Below, one piece after another: positions 1-12,946 of a DNA stretch of 64,000 nt (the stretch's first letter is position 1; each line of letters begins with the position of its first letter). A program made the translations under genes and the position numbers. Below the pieces are notes generated by a model, which saw only the letters and a program-made list of their open reading frames with translations, had not been told where the DNA came from and did not search any database. The stretch spans positions 20,454,657 through 20,518,656 of the forward strand of contig JACMZG010001914.1 in the NCBI GenBank assembly GCA_018340805.1, given 5' to 3'. Origin of the DNA: Microvelia longipes. Its lineage: Eukaryota > Arthropoda > Insecta > Hemiptera > Veliidae.

Positions 1-213
1 AAATATTGACCTTTTTTTGCGGCAAAAAATATTAACCCTGAATTTTGCCGATTTTTTGAAAATTTCGCTGACTCAGCAAACCGGGTTAGTGACGTCAAAA
101 AACCTGGTTTTCAATAGGGTTCGTGTCCTCGAAGGTTGATTTTTGTACCAAGTTTTGGTTAAAAAATATTAATCCGTTCGAAAGATAGAGTGTTTACAAG
201 AAAGTGTCTAGAA

Positions 214-289
<76 letters not shown>

Positions 290-430
290 TATTATATATA
301 TATTATATATATATATATATATTATATAAAGTTTCAAAAAAGTATTTTTTCGTCATAAGGGACCTCTGAAACGGATTTGTGTCGTGGTCCGAGGTTCGAA
401 TTCCGCCATGACGCCTATCCCATTAGGCGA
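1..430 (+). mobile_element. Truncated copy of a repeat with (TA)n core and tRNA-like B box
   Basis: This block matches 48174-48685 almost base for base at both ends. Both share the opening CAGCAAACCGGGTTA region, a long (TA)n core, the motif CCTCTGAAACGGATTTGTG, and a final AAGGAAATTCGCTAAAA-type end. Near 395-405 it carries GGTTCGAATTCC, a good match to a Pol III B box, inside a T-arm-like context. The left end is cut off by the window, so the true start is unknown. Inference: a non-autonomous element or SINE-like repeat with tRNA-derived sequence near its 3' end. There is no coding potential. I am confident of the duplication but not of its class. Confidence 0.6.
217..329. repeat. (TA)n microsatellite
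   Basis: Alternating TA with a few TATTATA interruptions, located inside the repeat copy at the window start. The second copy at 48.4 kb has its TA tract in the same place, so the tract is part of the element rather than an independent locus. Confidence 0.9.
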
Positions 431-815
431 ATTTTCAAAGGAAATTCGCTAAAACTATTAACTAAAACAGTTATATCATTGGATATAAAAGAGCACATCA
501 AAACGCATGTTATAAAAAAAGCAAGTCTATAATAAATGTAATAATTCTTCTCAAACAAGCCCGTAATAAATATTAATAGGCTCACCCTCACTAACTTGCA
601 CAATTTAAAACTAGTTCATTCCATTTTAAACTTTTACAAAAAAGTAATTAAATATTACAATATTTTAATTAAATGCGCTCATAAAAATAAGTTAATACCT
701 AAATATGTGACATTAATTCAATTAAATAACAACAACTAAACAATTTAACAACTTAAAACTATAACAACTAAACAATTAAGGATTAAATTAATAGTAAAAA
801 ATAATTTCAAAAAAG
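431..815. other. No recognisable feature
   Basis: AT-rich sequence with many AACAAC and TTAAAT runs. Nothing codes and I see no repeat shared with the rest of the window. Confidence 0.4.
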
Positions 816-1095
816 GGTACCGGTTACTTGGGAACTTTCCTTTCCCCATCGGATTCGCTACGCTCATCCTTGCTACTTCGGGCTAGCTTCGCTCGTCTTT
901 AGAATGAAACAAAAATCACCGAATTTAAATTGTAACATGTCTTCGGACATTTTAAATATATTCGTTTTGTTGCAAGCAATCAACCATCCAAGGCACTACT
1001 TCGCTTAGCTTTTAAGATCTAACTAATACCTTATATACTTGCCGCACAAAAACGAAAATTAGCATATTTAATAATACGCTTGTTTTAAACTTTGA
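815..1095 (-). mobile_element. 5S-like repeat family, copy 1 (degraded)
   Basis: The left part carries the family signature: GGTACC, then AACTTTCC..CCATCGGATTCGCTACGC, then GCTTCGCTCGTC. Further right, CAACCATCCAAGGCACTAC is a decayed form of the 5S-rRNA-like segment, which reads in sense on the minus strand. The Pol III C-box-like part has lost several bases and the A-box-like part is barely visible. The body typical of complete copies (compare 29463-30195) is missing. It is assigned by resemblance to the better copies. Confidence 0.55.
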
Positions 1096-1107
1096 TTATT
1101 TTTCGAT

Positions 1108-1205
1108 TTAAAATCGGGTATGGGGTACCTCGGAACTTTTCCTCATCACATCGGATTCTCTACGCTCATTCTTCCTACTCCAAGTCCAACACGTCTTCGG
1201 TAAAA
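1108..1205 (-). mobile_element. 5S-like repeat family, copy 2 (terminal fragment)
   Basis: Begins with the family terminus AAAATCGGGTATGGGGTACC, followed by CTTTTCCTCATCACATCGGA. It ends after ACACGTCTTCGG, before the 5S-like segment would begin, so this is a terminus only. It lies directly downstream of copy 1 in the same orientation, so the two may be a tandem or nested insertion. Confidence 0.55.
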
Positions 1206-4200
1206 TGGTTGTAAGAAAAGTAATGCGGTTAGTCAAGAATGCACAGTAGATTATGGCACAACTTTTCCTTGCCACAAATTTTCACATTGATTTCTTAACA
1301 CTATTAATTTTACATTAAAGAATTACTGCCTTAAGTTGAAGCAAATGACAAGTTAAAGAAGCAAATTAGTCTAACATGTTAAATTTAATCCCTTAAATTA
1401 TCATATAATTAAAAACAATATTTTATTAATATAAATTAATACAACATTAAAACTCGTTAGCAACTTTTAGAAAATAATAAATCAAGGAAGAAACCGGTTA
1501 CGACTGGTTACTTCCGAATACCGGTAGTCAATTAAATTTTCTTGTCAACCTTTTTCATTTAAATTCTGTCAACAACGATTAATCAAACCTTTTAATTTAT
1601 AATTTGTGATTAAATTTTAATTTAAATTATTTTTTTTGGTAAAAAAAAATATATCTTAATAGTTTAACAATAAAATGTAATAGGTCAACAATAGCCGTTA
1701 CTATTCACATAAACTTTGCATCGGTTACACAATATAGTTTATCATTATTGTGATTATGAGTTTTTATTCTGTGTTTTCGGGTGATACTCCTAATATAATA
1801 TTTGTTATGCTATATAGATATCTCAATCTTGGCATCCATATAATCATAAAGTTTGTAAAACCACTAATATAATGTTCCAATATTATGTTATTATAGTTGA
1901 TTAGCTAGAGAGTCGTATCTCTTTAGAAAGAGATATTTAATAATTACGAGTATAAGTGCGCAATTAGCAAACATACTCATTCAAATTCACTATGGTCAGT
2001 GACATCAATGTTTCATAAATACTGTATGATTGCTATAGAGATCATAGGATAGTCGGTTGATGTTCTATTATATTTAGTATAGTCAAATTACACAATTAAA
2101 GCTATTAAATACACTACTTATAATGAGTGTATGATTAAAATGTACAATAGATTCAAGATTGGTTGCCTGTTTGTAGAGTACTCGAGGTAATATTCGTGAG
2201 AATCGCATATTAGTTAATTAATGCCAATTATATACACACGCGAAATATGCTTCAGTCATATTATTATGGTCAAGTTACAAATAGTCATTGTTGTGTTTAT
2301 AGCATTTAGACTAATTTATAATGTTCAATAATACAGAGAGTACTGATACAAATGAATTCAGCAAAAATTTACACAAGATGCCTGAATTCATCACACTTCA
2401 ACTTAAGAGCTGTGTTTTCAATTATGTGTTCACTATTAATGACTAACAATCATTAGAAGTAGTTGAGTATAAAGAACCATAAAAATACATTCAGCGAACT
2501 AAACACAAGTAACAATTTATGAAGTTTATTTTAACTTATTGATGTTTGTCTTAATCGAACTTATATAAAATAGTCACTTTTGAGGAAACCGCTCGATAGT
2601 TTGCTATAATCTAATACATATGGATTAAAAATTTGCTAATATACTGAGTGCAGGTTGGATAGTTGCAGTCTCTACGGATAACCCCCTAAGTATCGGTTGA
2701 AGACGACATTCTCGAATTTCCAGTGACGAACTTATTTTCACAGGAAATATATATTGCAGTTAATCACTTGAATTTTTCTTAACATTGTGCAAGCCAATAA
2801 CTAATTTATTGTAGAAATTATTTGAAAAATAAAATCATTAGATGATCCAGTGATATGTCATGAGGGCGTTTTTTATTTTCCACATCTTAATATTAATATG
2901 ACATTTATTGGATTTATAGGCTTTTGCAACTTGGATCGGACTCTTTGATCTCTCTCGCCCTAAGGGATATGTAGCTGTTCAATGTGAGTAATAGACTTGG
3001 ACAATGTGAATATTTCGATTTCTGGTAAATTGCTCAAGGAGAATTTGAGTACAAAAGCATATTTATTGAGATTTGTTGCCTAAAAATTATTCTTATACAC
3101 AATTCACACGCAAATAATAACCTGAATATGTTTTTTAATAGGTTATAATTTTAAATGTCACAAAATATTGCACCGATACATGGAGTTAAAATTCAAGAGA
3201 GTGAAATTGAATTTTTTGAGTATGAGAATTTACTATCAACAAATTATATCGTTATTATTAACACTGTATACTACTTAATGATACATACCGAGTAGAATCT
3301 TACACTAGCACTGCGGAATTTACAATAAATAGAATATTCCGCTGTTTATCATTATAAATGTGATGACTAGATTAACATCCAACTATCTATGATTAAACTC
3401 TAAACAGAACAAAAATACGAGACACATATATTATAATATTTTCTGAGTATAAATTTATGGCACACTAATATGGCACGTGATAACATGCGACGTTAACCAT
3501 TTAACCTGTGTTGTATATTGCCTTTTCAGAAGAGTACATGAATATTTATGATTTCGAGATGGACGAACAGAGAGAGTCTCATATCTATGTATTTTATCTG
3601 AGAGAGAATAAAGAAATATATAGTGATAACAAATTTATTTACTTCATACAACTTTTTTATAGTTGTAATACGTTCTTTTACAAAATTATGATTATGATAG
3701 TTGTAATAAACTTGAATATGATTCTCTTAAAAAAACAGTTTTCACTTATTTTCATTCGGATGAGTATATATACAATATTCATATGAAAAATATCTTGATC
3801 ACATTCTATTATATTAATTAGTTTTTATTATATTTTTGTGTTCAATAATACCCATCCCATGTCCTTATCTTCACATTTTTTTCTTTTATTCTACTTTTTC
3901 TATGTGATTATATCATTATCAAGAGTTGCCTGATATATATATATCTTTATAGTTTGTTATATTTGCAATATTTTGTTCTTGTTGTTCTCAGTATTTTAGA
4001 GTTCGATCCTTTCTCGTAAATGTTAATGATTGTTCAATCTTTTTAATAAATAAGTTATGTATAGTTTTGTGCAAACAAGTACTGAAGACAATAAAAATAA
4101 TCTTAGATAATTTTTTTGTCAATTGAGCCATGAATTCATTTGAGAGAATAACACAAAAAGATATACTAACATCCAAATGACAAAATAAACACTTTATATA

Positions 4201-5785
4201 AACACGAGCTGATGTACAAATTATAAATTAAATGCAGACCATTCAAAACAAAGTAAAGAACATATTAATACACAAAAAAATATTGAGTATATACTATAAT
4301 TATACAATATAATAAATATATATAAGTACTTAAATTCATAATATAAAACTTAGATATTACATATAAGATAATGAATTAAAAATCGAGCAAATTAAAAATT
4401 TGAGACGAGATGCATTATTAGAAAAACTAGTGTAGATACGAAGAGAGTAAAACACGATTAGTTAATATAAATTCAAATTATTTTTATTCACTATATCTCC
4501 GGTTAACACGAAGTTAATACAACAATTTTCTATCTATAATAAAATATGGAAAGTCTATTATTGTAATCCTATCGCAAATGGAGAGTATTGAAGAACTTTG
4601 ATTAAATAACCAAGGTTCAATAATATATCACTGAGAGGGAACCTATTATTTTGTCGGTTGGACTTACTCACCGAGCTATAATGAAACGTGTGTTAAGTAT
4701 GTATTCTCACAGATGGTTTACACAGAGCGGCGAGTCAAATAATGATTGCATATTAGAATCTATGTGATGTTGCTTGTGTAAACATGAGGTTATAGATTTG
4801 TAATCATATAAAAAAAACCATTATATTTTTTGTTATTAATGAGTTTTCACAATGATTATATTTTCTAGTTGTACAATAAGTAGTGGTAGAAGAAAAATAT
4901 AAGACATCACACATGAATAGCGAAAATAACATACAAATGAATCTTTGTGAAAGAAGAAATGAGACATGACACGCAATAAGATAAAAAAATTAACGTAACA
5001 AGTTACTAAATGTAAGAAAACGAAATAAAAAATACCATTTAAGAATTTTAAAATTTATAACAATATATAAACAGTGAATTAAAATTTCAATGGTTTGGTT
5101 TGAATCTCATACACAACATTGTGCACATGATCGGTCAATAATGACCTGAGCACAATATGGGAAACCAAAATTAGAACCTAAGTGAATCGTATATAGAGGT
5201 ATGAAGCCAAGAGTAACTAAAAATAATATATAAGGAGTTCGCCTGATGTCGAGCTTAGTTTAGTACATTGACAATGAAAAAGGGACACCTGTTATGTTTT
5301 GTTTACAATATCATATTTTAATACTTAAGTTCAAATTACACACTGTCAAAACTATAAGTAAATAGCTTGAGACAACACACTATACTGATAAAGAATAGCT
5401 GAACTTCCGCGGCAGAAGTCCGAACCAGTGGTGGAGCACTACGGCGCTTGAATATTTGCTAGTTAGTTACACGACGAAATTATGTAACCTGAGACGCTAA
5501 ACCAATTCCATCATTGGTTCAATCATTCCACATTGGTCATTCATTATTGATGGCACGATTGAAAGGGACATGACAATTTCCATGAAAAGATGTTGGTGGT
5601 AATAGGGAACCGCTCTTCTCGAGATAATTCATTAGGAAGAGATAAGCTTTGTTCTTCGGAATTTCCAATGAAGACGAGAGTAATTTCAGGCTCTACGTAC
5701 GAATTAGTGTGAGATAACGTGTAAATTAGAGGGGGTTAAAATCTCAATCTTGTAAATGGTTTAACTAGAGTAGTGCTTGGCATTC
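1206..5785. other. Unassigned AT-rich sequence
   Basis: Read on both strands. It holds only short chance ORFs (the longest, at 3508-3786, is AT-biased with no motif). I see no tandem array, inverted repeat of note or tRNA-like box. A slightly GC-richer patch near 5400-5470 is not shared with any other part of the window that I could find. Confidence 0.4.
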
Positions 5786-5789
5786 AAGA

Positions 5790-5812
5790 CACACACACAC
5801 ACATATATAATA
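5790..5812. repeat. (AC)n(TA)n short microsatellite
   Basis: A short run of ACACAC followed by ATATATAA. Confidence 0.7.
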
Positions 5813-5984
5813 TGCATAAACACGCAGAATTAGAATAATTGGACAAAACACGATATTCAGCTACCAATTAGTACTATGAAAATGGATAAGGCAATAGCTA
5901 TAGAATATAATATTGATAAATTAAAAATAAACTGCTCTGGTTTCTGACAAAGCATTTCCCTTTTAGTCTGTATACATTCCATGT

Positions 5985-5996
5985 ATATACCTATAT

Positions 5997-6069
<73 letters not shown>

Positions 6070-6085
6070 TTCTCGTGGTACCACA

Positions 6086-6120
<35 letters not shown>

Positions 6121-6136
6121 CAGAGAGAGAGAGAGA
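5985..6136. repeat. Compound microsatellite (TA)n / (AC)n / (TA)n / (AG)n
   Basis: Successive blocks of TA, a 20-bp unique spacer containing GGTACC, AC, TA and AG repeats. The overlapping open frames on both strands here are simply translations of the dinucleotides (YIYI, THTH, RERE) and are not genes. Confidence 0.9.
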
Positions 6137-6139
6137 AGG

Positions 6140-7360
6140 AAAAAGACATTATACACACCTCGAAACGAAACAAGTCATATGCTGCATCAGTTGGAGAATT
6201 AATACTACTGATTATAAGAGCTAACCTAAGATTTCTGATTGTAAATTTTCCCAGTACATTACCATAAATAACAAACCAAACCTTGCAAAGAACAGTAATG
6301 TATACATGTACAAAAGCATTCTAAGACGAAAAGCTACATTTTCCACAACAAATTATTTAAAAAAAATTAAAAAACATAATAAACTGAGAAAACGGATTAC
6401 TGATTTTGGCAAAACTAGACAGTTGGGTGTTAAAATAAGTATTATTTGAAAAGTTTTATGTTGTTTTGACGATCATGTCAGTTTAAGATTAGTTTCGTTT
6501 CAGTCATGCACGACCTGCATGTCATGCCACGTCCTGTGTGGGAGGCATTTCTTTAATCTTAGTTTTTCTTTTTTTAAGGTTATTTAAAATGAAAAATGTT
6601 TTAAAAGTCATAAAATTTTGTGAAAAAACAGATACTGTTTGTTTCAAAATTAATTATTGTAATGTATATAATACACTTTAAATTAGTACGCCTAGTCTAA
6701 GAATATTAAATTGCTATAGCAATACGTTATTCTGGGTTGTCAAAACTATCAACATTACAGAATTAGTAAACATGTATGTTAACGAATCAACTAATAGACT
6801 TATGAAAGAAAATTCTTTAAGAGGGTCTTATACTTTAACAAAGAAATAATATCGGTAAATATAAAGTATAAATACTAAATGTGTGCAAGAGGTATAAATT
6901 TATAACTTGTATTTTTCGTGTGACTAATTGGTTGCCTTTTATGGCATCATTTTCGAGGATTTTTTAGATAAATCACGTAACAAGTTTAAACACTGAGGTC
7001 ACACCCGACCAATTATAGCTTCTTTTTAGCTTTTTTCAGAAGCAAAAATAACTGTATTTTCCTTCAAATTAATTTTTACTTAAAAATGATTTATTTACTT
7101 TTCTTTTCTCTCATATACCGGTAGTGAAAGTAAAAGAAAATTTTGTTGATCATAACATTTTGTAACCAGCATTAAATTCTCGTTTTGTTAATTCTGTATT
7201 TTAACTCATTTAATACTTCTTTTTTAACGTACGAATGGTTAGCTCTAAATTTTCTATTAATTCTCATCTAGGCTTTCATTCAGCAAAAACTGAACTTAGA
7301 ATTTATAAAATTGACTTATTTACGTCAAATTTATACGATTTAGAGCAAGATTGAGATAAT
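6140..7360. other. Unassigned AT-rich sequence
   Basis: No coding signal. Near 6490-6590 there is an imperfect hairpin-like stretch (CATGCACGACC / CATGCCACGTCC; TAAGATTAG / AATCTTAG) that could be the relic of a fold-back element, but the arms are short. Confidence 0.35.
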
Positions 7361-7362
7361 AT

Positions 7363-8000
7363 TAAAAAATCGAGAACGGTGTACCTCTTAAACTTTTCCC
7401 CACCACATCAGATTTGCTACGCTAACCTTACTACTTTGAACTCGCTGCGTTCGTCCTCTGAATATAAAAATCATCAAATTTCTGACCTACAAATCTTCGG
7501 ACTCGCTTTGCTCGTCTTTAGTTAGTAAATACTTTCTTTTTATTTCCAGCTTTCACCCATCCAGTGACCCAGCAAGCAGTGACCTCGCTCACTGACCTTT
7601 TATGATCCAACAAAAACCGTAAATTAAAAACCTGCCGTATTGAAGCGAAACTTCGTACAAATATTTATTACTTGGATCTAATTTCAACAGGATGGAATAA
7701 TTTGGATTTGCTGTGTCATTATTTCTAGTTCATGAAGTCATAAAAATATTTTTCAGAAAGTAGAACTATACCTAAAGATTGGATCTTTTTTCAAGTCTCT
7801 AGCATAAATACTCTTTGAGCTACAATAATAACCGACATACACATAAAAACAGACAACTTTGTGAAAACCACTCAGGAAAAAACCACTCTTAAATCACCTG
7901 AAACGGATTAATCAGATAAAAGATCTGTTTCGGACATTTAGTGCAAACATATTATATTTCCTATATACCTGTGGAATAAATATGAAAAATTAAATCCGTC
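7363..8000 (-). mobile_element. 5S-like repeat family, copy 3 (nearly full length)
   Basis: Opens with AAAAAATCGAGAACGG and GTACCTC, then the repeated ACTCGC(T/G)..GCTCGTC(C/T)T modules. The 5S-like segment on the minus strand lies at about 7550-7606, where CACCCATCC is followed by a short insertion and then GCAGTGACCTCGC. The body follows, and the far end carries ACCACTCAGGA, CACCTGAAACGGATTAA and TCTGTTTCGGA. Total length is close to the best copy at 29463. It ends just before the satellite at 8053. Confidence 0.65.
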
Positions 8001-8052
8001 ACAATAAAAATTATAATTTTCAACATAATGTTGTTTTAAGTACACTTAATCA

Positions 8053-8580
8053 TAAGTAAAGGAAATCATCATATAATGATAATTAATATCAAATAATGAA
8101 ATCATATAGTAAAAATCATCATCAAATAATGAAAATCATATAGTAAAAATCATCATATAATGATAATTATATCAAATAATGAAATCATATATAGTAAAAA
8201 TCATCATATAATGATAATTATATCAAATAATGAAAATCATATAGTAAAAATCATCATATAATGATAATTATATCAAATAATGAAAATCATATAGTAAAAA
8301 TCATCATATAATGATAATTATATCAAATAATGAAAATCATATAGTAAAATCATCATATAAATGATAATTAATCAAATAATGAAAATCATATAGTAAAAAT
8401 CATCATATAATGATAATAATGAAAATATAGTAAAAATCATCATATAATGAAAATCAATCATATAGTAAAAATCATCATATAATGATAATTATATCAAATA
8501 ATGAAAATCATATAGTAAAAATCATCATATAATCAAATAATGAAATCATATAGTAAAATCATCATATAATCAATTATTCA
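8053..8580. repeat. AT-rich tandem satellite, unit about 50 bp
   Basis: About ten head-to-tail copies of a unit built from TCATATAGTAAAAATCATCA, TATAATGATAATTATATC and AAATAATGAAAA, with small indels between copies. Each unit contains the imperfect dyad ATCATTATATGATGA. The array sits against the end of the 5S-like repeat copy 3. No ORF. Confidence 0.9.
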
Positions 8581-10370
8581 AATAATTTTATATTGCTATT
8601 AGGTAATTGCATAATTATATTCAACTCAATAAAATTTCAAAAGATACCACTTAAAATATTTTACGGCAGCTTATCTAATAGTAAAATAAAGAATATTAAT
8701 AAGATAAGAGTTAGTTAATAATAAAAAAAACAAAGGTAACAATTAATAATCAAAATTCTAGTAGGTACTTCAAATTTATATTTAATAATTTAATAAAAAA
8801 AATTATTTTATCATACAATTTTGGGACTGTATGTCTAGTAATTGTGTTTAAAGAAAGGGCATATTGTCAAGTTAGAAATGCAACGAATCAGTCAATCAAC
8901 ACTTAAATGTGGATTATTTTATTTAAAAAATTATAATAATTTAAAAATGATTATACCTTGTTCAGGATCAAGGTATAATTGATAAATCCAATGTTTTGCT
9001 TCCACTTTTTATGGATGTGAATCATAAAGAATCTGGGGCCACGGCAGGGGTCCCGCCTAGTCTAGTGGTCAATTTTTTTTTATCGCCCTCCGTATCTCTT
9101 TATACAGATCATGCGATGAAATGTATAATCCACTTTAGATAAAAAATCTTGTCAAGCAAACTCTTCCTTTAAAATTTTATCTTTTTACCATTAGTCTGTC
9201 TATAAGATATGAAGATTCATATTAAGGTCGTTTTGAAACTCACTAAGTGACTCATCATAATTCTATGGCGATTATAGCTATTGTAGACATATGAAATTAG
9301 TAGTATTAACTTTATTGAGCAAAACAAGAAAAAAGTTACCAATCTTAACATTTTCAGACCTTTCTATCTAATATGCACTATTAAAAATTAAAGGTAATCC
9401 TTATCTCAATGTTCAAAGTATTATAAAATGTTTGGAAACTAACACTACCTGTAACTAAGAGTATTGAGAGTTTTGTCTAGACAATTTTACCCTCTATTTA
9501 AATGTAGTGAAGTGAAATATTAAATTAACTAGATAGCTCTGATAATAACCATTCTATCAGAGCTATCTAGTAGAGGACATGAAGACTAAAATTTCTGAGA
9601 GTTTTATTTGACAGGAGTTAATACCTATTTGCTAGTAATACGACAACCTACAAGAAAACATTAATGTGGCCTCGACGCTTGTAGCAGTATTTTGATATTA
9701 GCACTATTAGTAGTCAAAACAGAGTTTATAAATAACCGCATAAGTTCATATATGAATGGAATAATACTGGTTTACAACATCTAATATCAAGCTTATACTA
9801 GACACATCTAAAAAAGCATGAATAGTATTTTAATAACTATTATGTAAACATTTAATGTCAATTATATAAAATAATAATTTCGATAATATAAATATTAATA
9901 TTTATAATTAATAATTCGAAAATATTAGCAACACCCTCATAAACGAAATTTTCTGCTAAAAGTAATAAAACAAATGACAGCATTCACATACATATGCGGA
10001 TCTCATACATACGAGTATGATCGGTAAGATCGATTTGACAAATGAGTTTATAAGAAAGAATTAGAATAAGAAAAAAGAATAATTAGTCTGAAACCATGTC
10101 CTTTAAATTGGTTTCCATGTTTTAAATTAGATTATATTAAAAACGAAACCTAGAATTTAAAGAAATGTTTAGTCCTGTAGAGATATTTAATAAAAAATAT
10201 TTCATTAAAGATTGCAACTACATAATACAAATGTTATTAGAAATAATGATATCACGATAAGAAATTACTTTGAAATGATTGTTGCAAAAAAATACCCAGC
10301 AGTTTGCTCATTCTAAAACAATACCCAGTAGTAGTACATGCCGGCGTGGGGTTATCATAGATAATGATTG
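8581..10370. other. Unassigned AT-rich sequence
   Basis: Apart from the perfect hairpin at 9529-9570 I see no gene, array or family repeat. A GC-richer patch at 9038-9075 (GCCACGGCAGGGGTCCC) is isolated. Confidence 0.4.
9529..9570. repeat. Perfect inverted repeat, 16-bp arms and 10-nt loop
   Basis: CTAGATAGCTCTGATA at 9529-9544 is the exact reverse complement of 9555-9570. A T-run or coding context is absent, so it is not an obvious terminator. It may be a young fold-back element or the product of a palindromic insertion. Confidence 0.8.
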
Positions 10371-10376
10371 TAATGT

Positions 10377-10378
<2 letters not shown>

Positions 10379-10441
<63 letters not shown>
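10379..10441. repeat. (TAA)n microsatellite at the 5' junction of the R4-like element
   Basis: About 60 bp of ATA/TAA trinucleotides with one ATATATA interruption. The retrotransposon reading frame starts directly after it. Established knowledge: Dong, a member of the R4 clade, was reported inserted in TAA repeats, so this tract is plausibly the integration target. Confidence 0.9.
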
Positions 10442-12520
10442 TGCTCATTATTATTCATTATAAAGAATAATCTCATTCCAGAACCCATCAGAGACGAGAT
10501 AAGAAAAGAGGTTTCTGAACTGCTGTTAGCAGAAGAAAATAATGTAATATTAACACCACCAGCTGAGTTAGAAGATAATATACCACACCACCAAATATCT
10601 GAATCATCTGACAACAGATCTGAAGTCTCTAGTAATGAAACTGACAGAAACGAGACAAGCCAAGATAATACAATAGACCTGGATAACCTTAAGTCATTAT
10701 TTCAAACCTCGATAACTCTATACAACGGAATGGATCCATGTGAAAGGCCGGTACTACCAAAAATTTCTACATCTAAAATACTGTTTAACTTAATTAACCT
10801 GATAAACATTCATATTTTCCCTACGTACCTTACCCAAATTAATACAGTAAATGGCATTCACACATACCTTTATTGTTCCGTGATAAACTATTTGCAATTA
10901 TCTAAAGATAAAACTTATCCACGTAGTACTACAATCTCCAAAGCAGGTCCAATAAAACCAAAATGGAAAAAGCGTCTAGAAGCAGACATAGTTAAACTAA
11001 GAGCAGAAATAGGTCGAATAACTCAGTACTTGAATGGAAATAAATCAAAAAGAGTCAAGAGAAAGCTTAAGCATATTCCCTCTGCTACTTTAAATAATTA
11101 TGACTTACTTTTTCAAAAACTAGATCTACAGAAACAAAAGTTAAATATAAAAAGTCATAGGCTAAAACGTTACACTGATACTGAAAAGCGCAAGCAAAGT
11201 AACTCTCTATTTGAAAAGAATCAAAAGAAATTTTACAATAACCTAATTCCACAACAACACCTAGAAAATAGCGAACCACCAAGTAAAGAAAGTTTAGAAA
11301 AGTACTGGAGCGATTTATGGTCACAAGAAGTCAAGAACAATGAATCAGCAAGTTGGATAGAATCTGAAAGTAATAGAATAGGTAATTTAAAACAAATGGA
11401 TTTTACGGAATTAAGAACGGAGGACATTAAGGAAGCTTTAAAAAATATTCATAATTGGAAGTCCCCTGGTCAAGATGGTCTGCATAGTTTTTGGATTAAA
11501 AAGTTTACGGCTCTCCATGAAAACATTGCTTGTTGTTTCAACAAACTCCTTGAAAACCCAGAAGAAATGCCAGACTTCTTAACTAGTGGAGTAACATATA
11601 TGCTCCCAAAAAGTGACAGAACACAAGATCCTTCTCAATACAGACCCATAACGTGCTTGCCTACACTATACAAACTGCTTACCTCTTGCTTAACTAATAA
11701 ACTTTACAACTTCGTCGAGCAAAACCAAATTTTAACTGAACAGCAGAAAGGATGTCGCCGAAACCACTTAGGTTGTAAAGAGCAATTAATTATCGACTCT
11801 GTAGTACTAAAGCAAGCTCAAGTCAAGAACAGAAACATAAGTATTACATACATTGATTACAAGAAGGCGTTTGATAGTATACCTCACTCATGGTTGATCC
11901 ATGTCCTACGAATATATAAAGTTCATCCTAAAATAATAGGCTTTCTGGAACATGCTATGACTAGATGGAAAACAACTCTAAACCTAAGTTTAAACAGTCA
12001 TACAATATCCACGAAATGGATCAACATTAGAAGAGGAATATTTCAAGGGGATTCCTTGAGCCCACTGCTGTTCTGTCTGGCGCTAAATCCTCTCTCACGT
12101 CTGCTCAATTCATCTAAATTTGGTTTTAGCATTAAACAAAATCGATGCGTAGCTGAAGTGATAAGTCACCTCTTTTATATGGACGATCTTAAATTATTTG
12201 CAAATAATCGGGAACATTTAACCCAGTTAATACACATTGTTGAAAGATTTTCAGCTGACGTTCACATGAGCTTTGGGCTAGACAAATGCAAAAATATAGA
12301 AGTAGAAAAAGGAAAAAATATATCTCAGCCAATAATTCTTGACAACAACAGTGTAATAGAACCTATCAACCCTAACAACACTTACAAATATCTAGGACTC
12401 CACCAATCATCAACAATAGACCACAGCAAAATAAAAGATAGTTTGACACAAAAATTATTCTCTCGCTTAAACAGCCTTCTCTCTACAAAATTAACCTCCA
12501 AGAATTTTTTAAGGCCATAA
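10412..12520 (+). pseudogene. Reverse transcriptase part of the R4-like ORF (no 5' end)
   Basis: The frame is open from 10412, where the last in-frame TAA of the microsatellite ends, to a TAA at 12518-12520. The first ATG is at 10730 but the protein-like composition clearly continues upstream (about 95 codons rich in Glu, Asp, Asn and Ser), so the ATG is not the real start. Counting from 10730, RT motif A is YIDYKKAFDSI with the catalytic Asp at residue 376. The GIFQGDSLSPLLF block begins at residue 436. The active-site box FYMDD has its Asp pair at residues 485-486. An upstream block matches the finger region (QYRPITCLPTLYKLLTS). Catalytic residues are intact here. The frame is lost in a T-run at about 12505-12510, after a LNSLLSTKL-like motif. 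In the intact family this would be one polypeptide with the endonuclease. Confidence 0.85.
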
Positions 12521-12946
12521 ATACTTACGCTATTCCCATTATAATTTACTCTTTCGGCATAATTAAATGGACTAGAACTGAATTAGCTATACACAAAAAA
12601 TAAGAACTTCCCTCACCCGACATAGGCTGCACCATCCAAAATCGGCTGTTGAACGAATCACCTTACCACGAGATAAAGGAGGAAGAGGCTTAATCGATAT
12701 TACCGCTCTACACTCAAAACAGATATTAGATATAAGATCATTTTTCTATAGAAAACAAGAATCCTCCTCACTTCACTTAGCTGTGTGTAAGGCAGATAAC
12801 AACTACACTCCAGTGAATCTTTCAAACGAAAATGATTCAGATTTCCTGCAACCTATATCGAGACCGATGCTAAATTACAATCATGGAAACAAAAGGAACT
12901 GCACGGAAGACATCCCTATGATTTAAACCAAGATAGTGTTGACATT
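12511..12946 (+). pseudogene. Frameshifted RT thumb/linker segment of the R4-like ORF
   Basis: Translation continues coherently only by changing frame. From 12511 to 12600 one frame gives an AINTYAIPIIIYSFGI-type segment, the usual thumb start. From 12603 to about 12868 a second frame gives RHRLHHPKSAVERITLPR and GGRGLIDI, typical of the RT-endonuclease linker in these LINEs. From 12869 a third frame gives KLQSWKQKELHGRHPYDL and joins the downstream open frame. Breaks fall in a T-run (about 12505-12510) and an A-run (12595-12600), plus one near CGATGCTAAATT. All are small indels consistent with neutral decay. Confidence 0.8.

Noticed and set aside
3508..3786. 92-codon plus-strand frame
   Set aside because: AT-biased composition, no recognisable domain and no gene context. 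Frames this long are expected by chance here.
5857..6202. Overlapping open frames on both strands around 6.0 kb
   Set aside because: They translate TA, AC and AG dinucleotide repeats; nothing protein-like outside the repeat.
8053..8580. CRISPR-like array
   Set aside because: Contiguous 50-bp tandem units with no unique spacers, in a eukaryotic context.
9038..9075. GC-rich patch with TAGTCTAGTGGTCAA resembling a tRNA A box
   Set aside because: No B box or stem follows; treated as chance.
11085..11427. Minus-strand frames opposite the R4-like RT
   Set aside because: Antisense shadows of the coding strand, with no motif.
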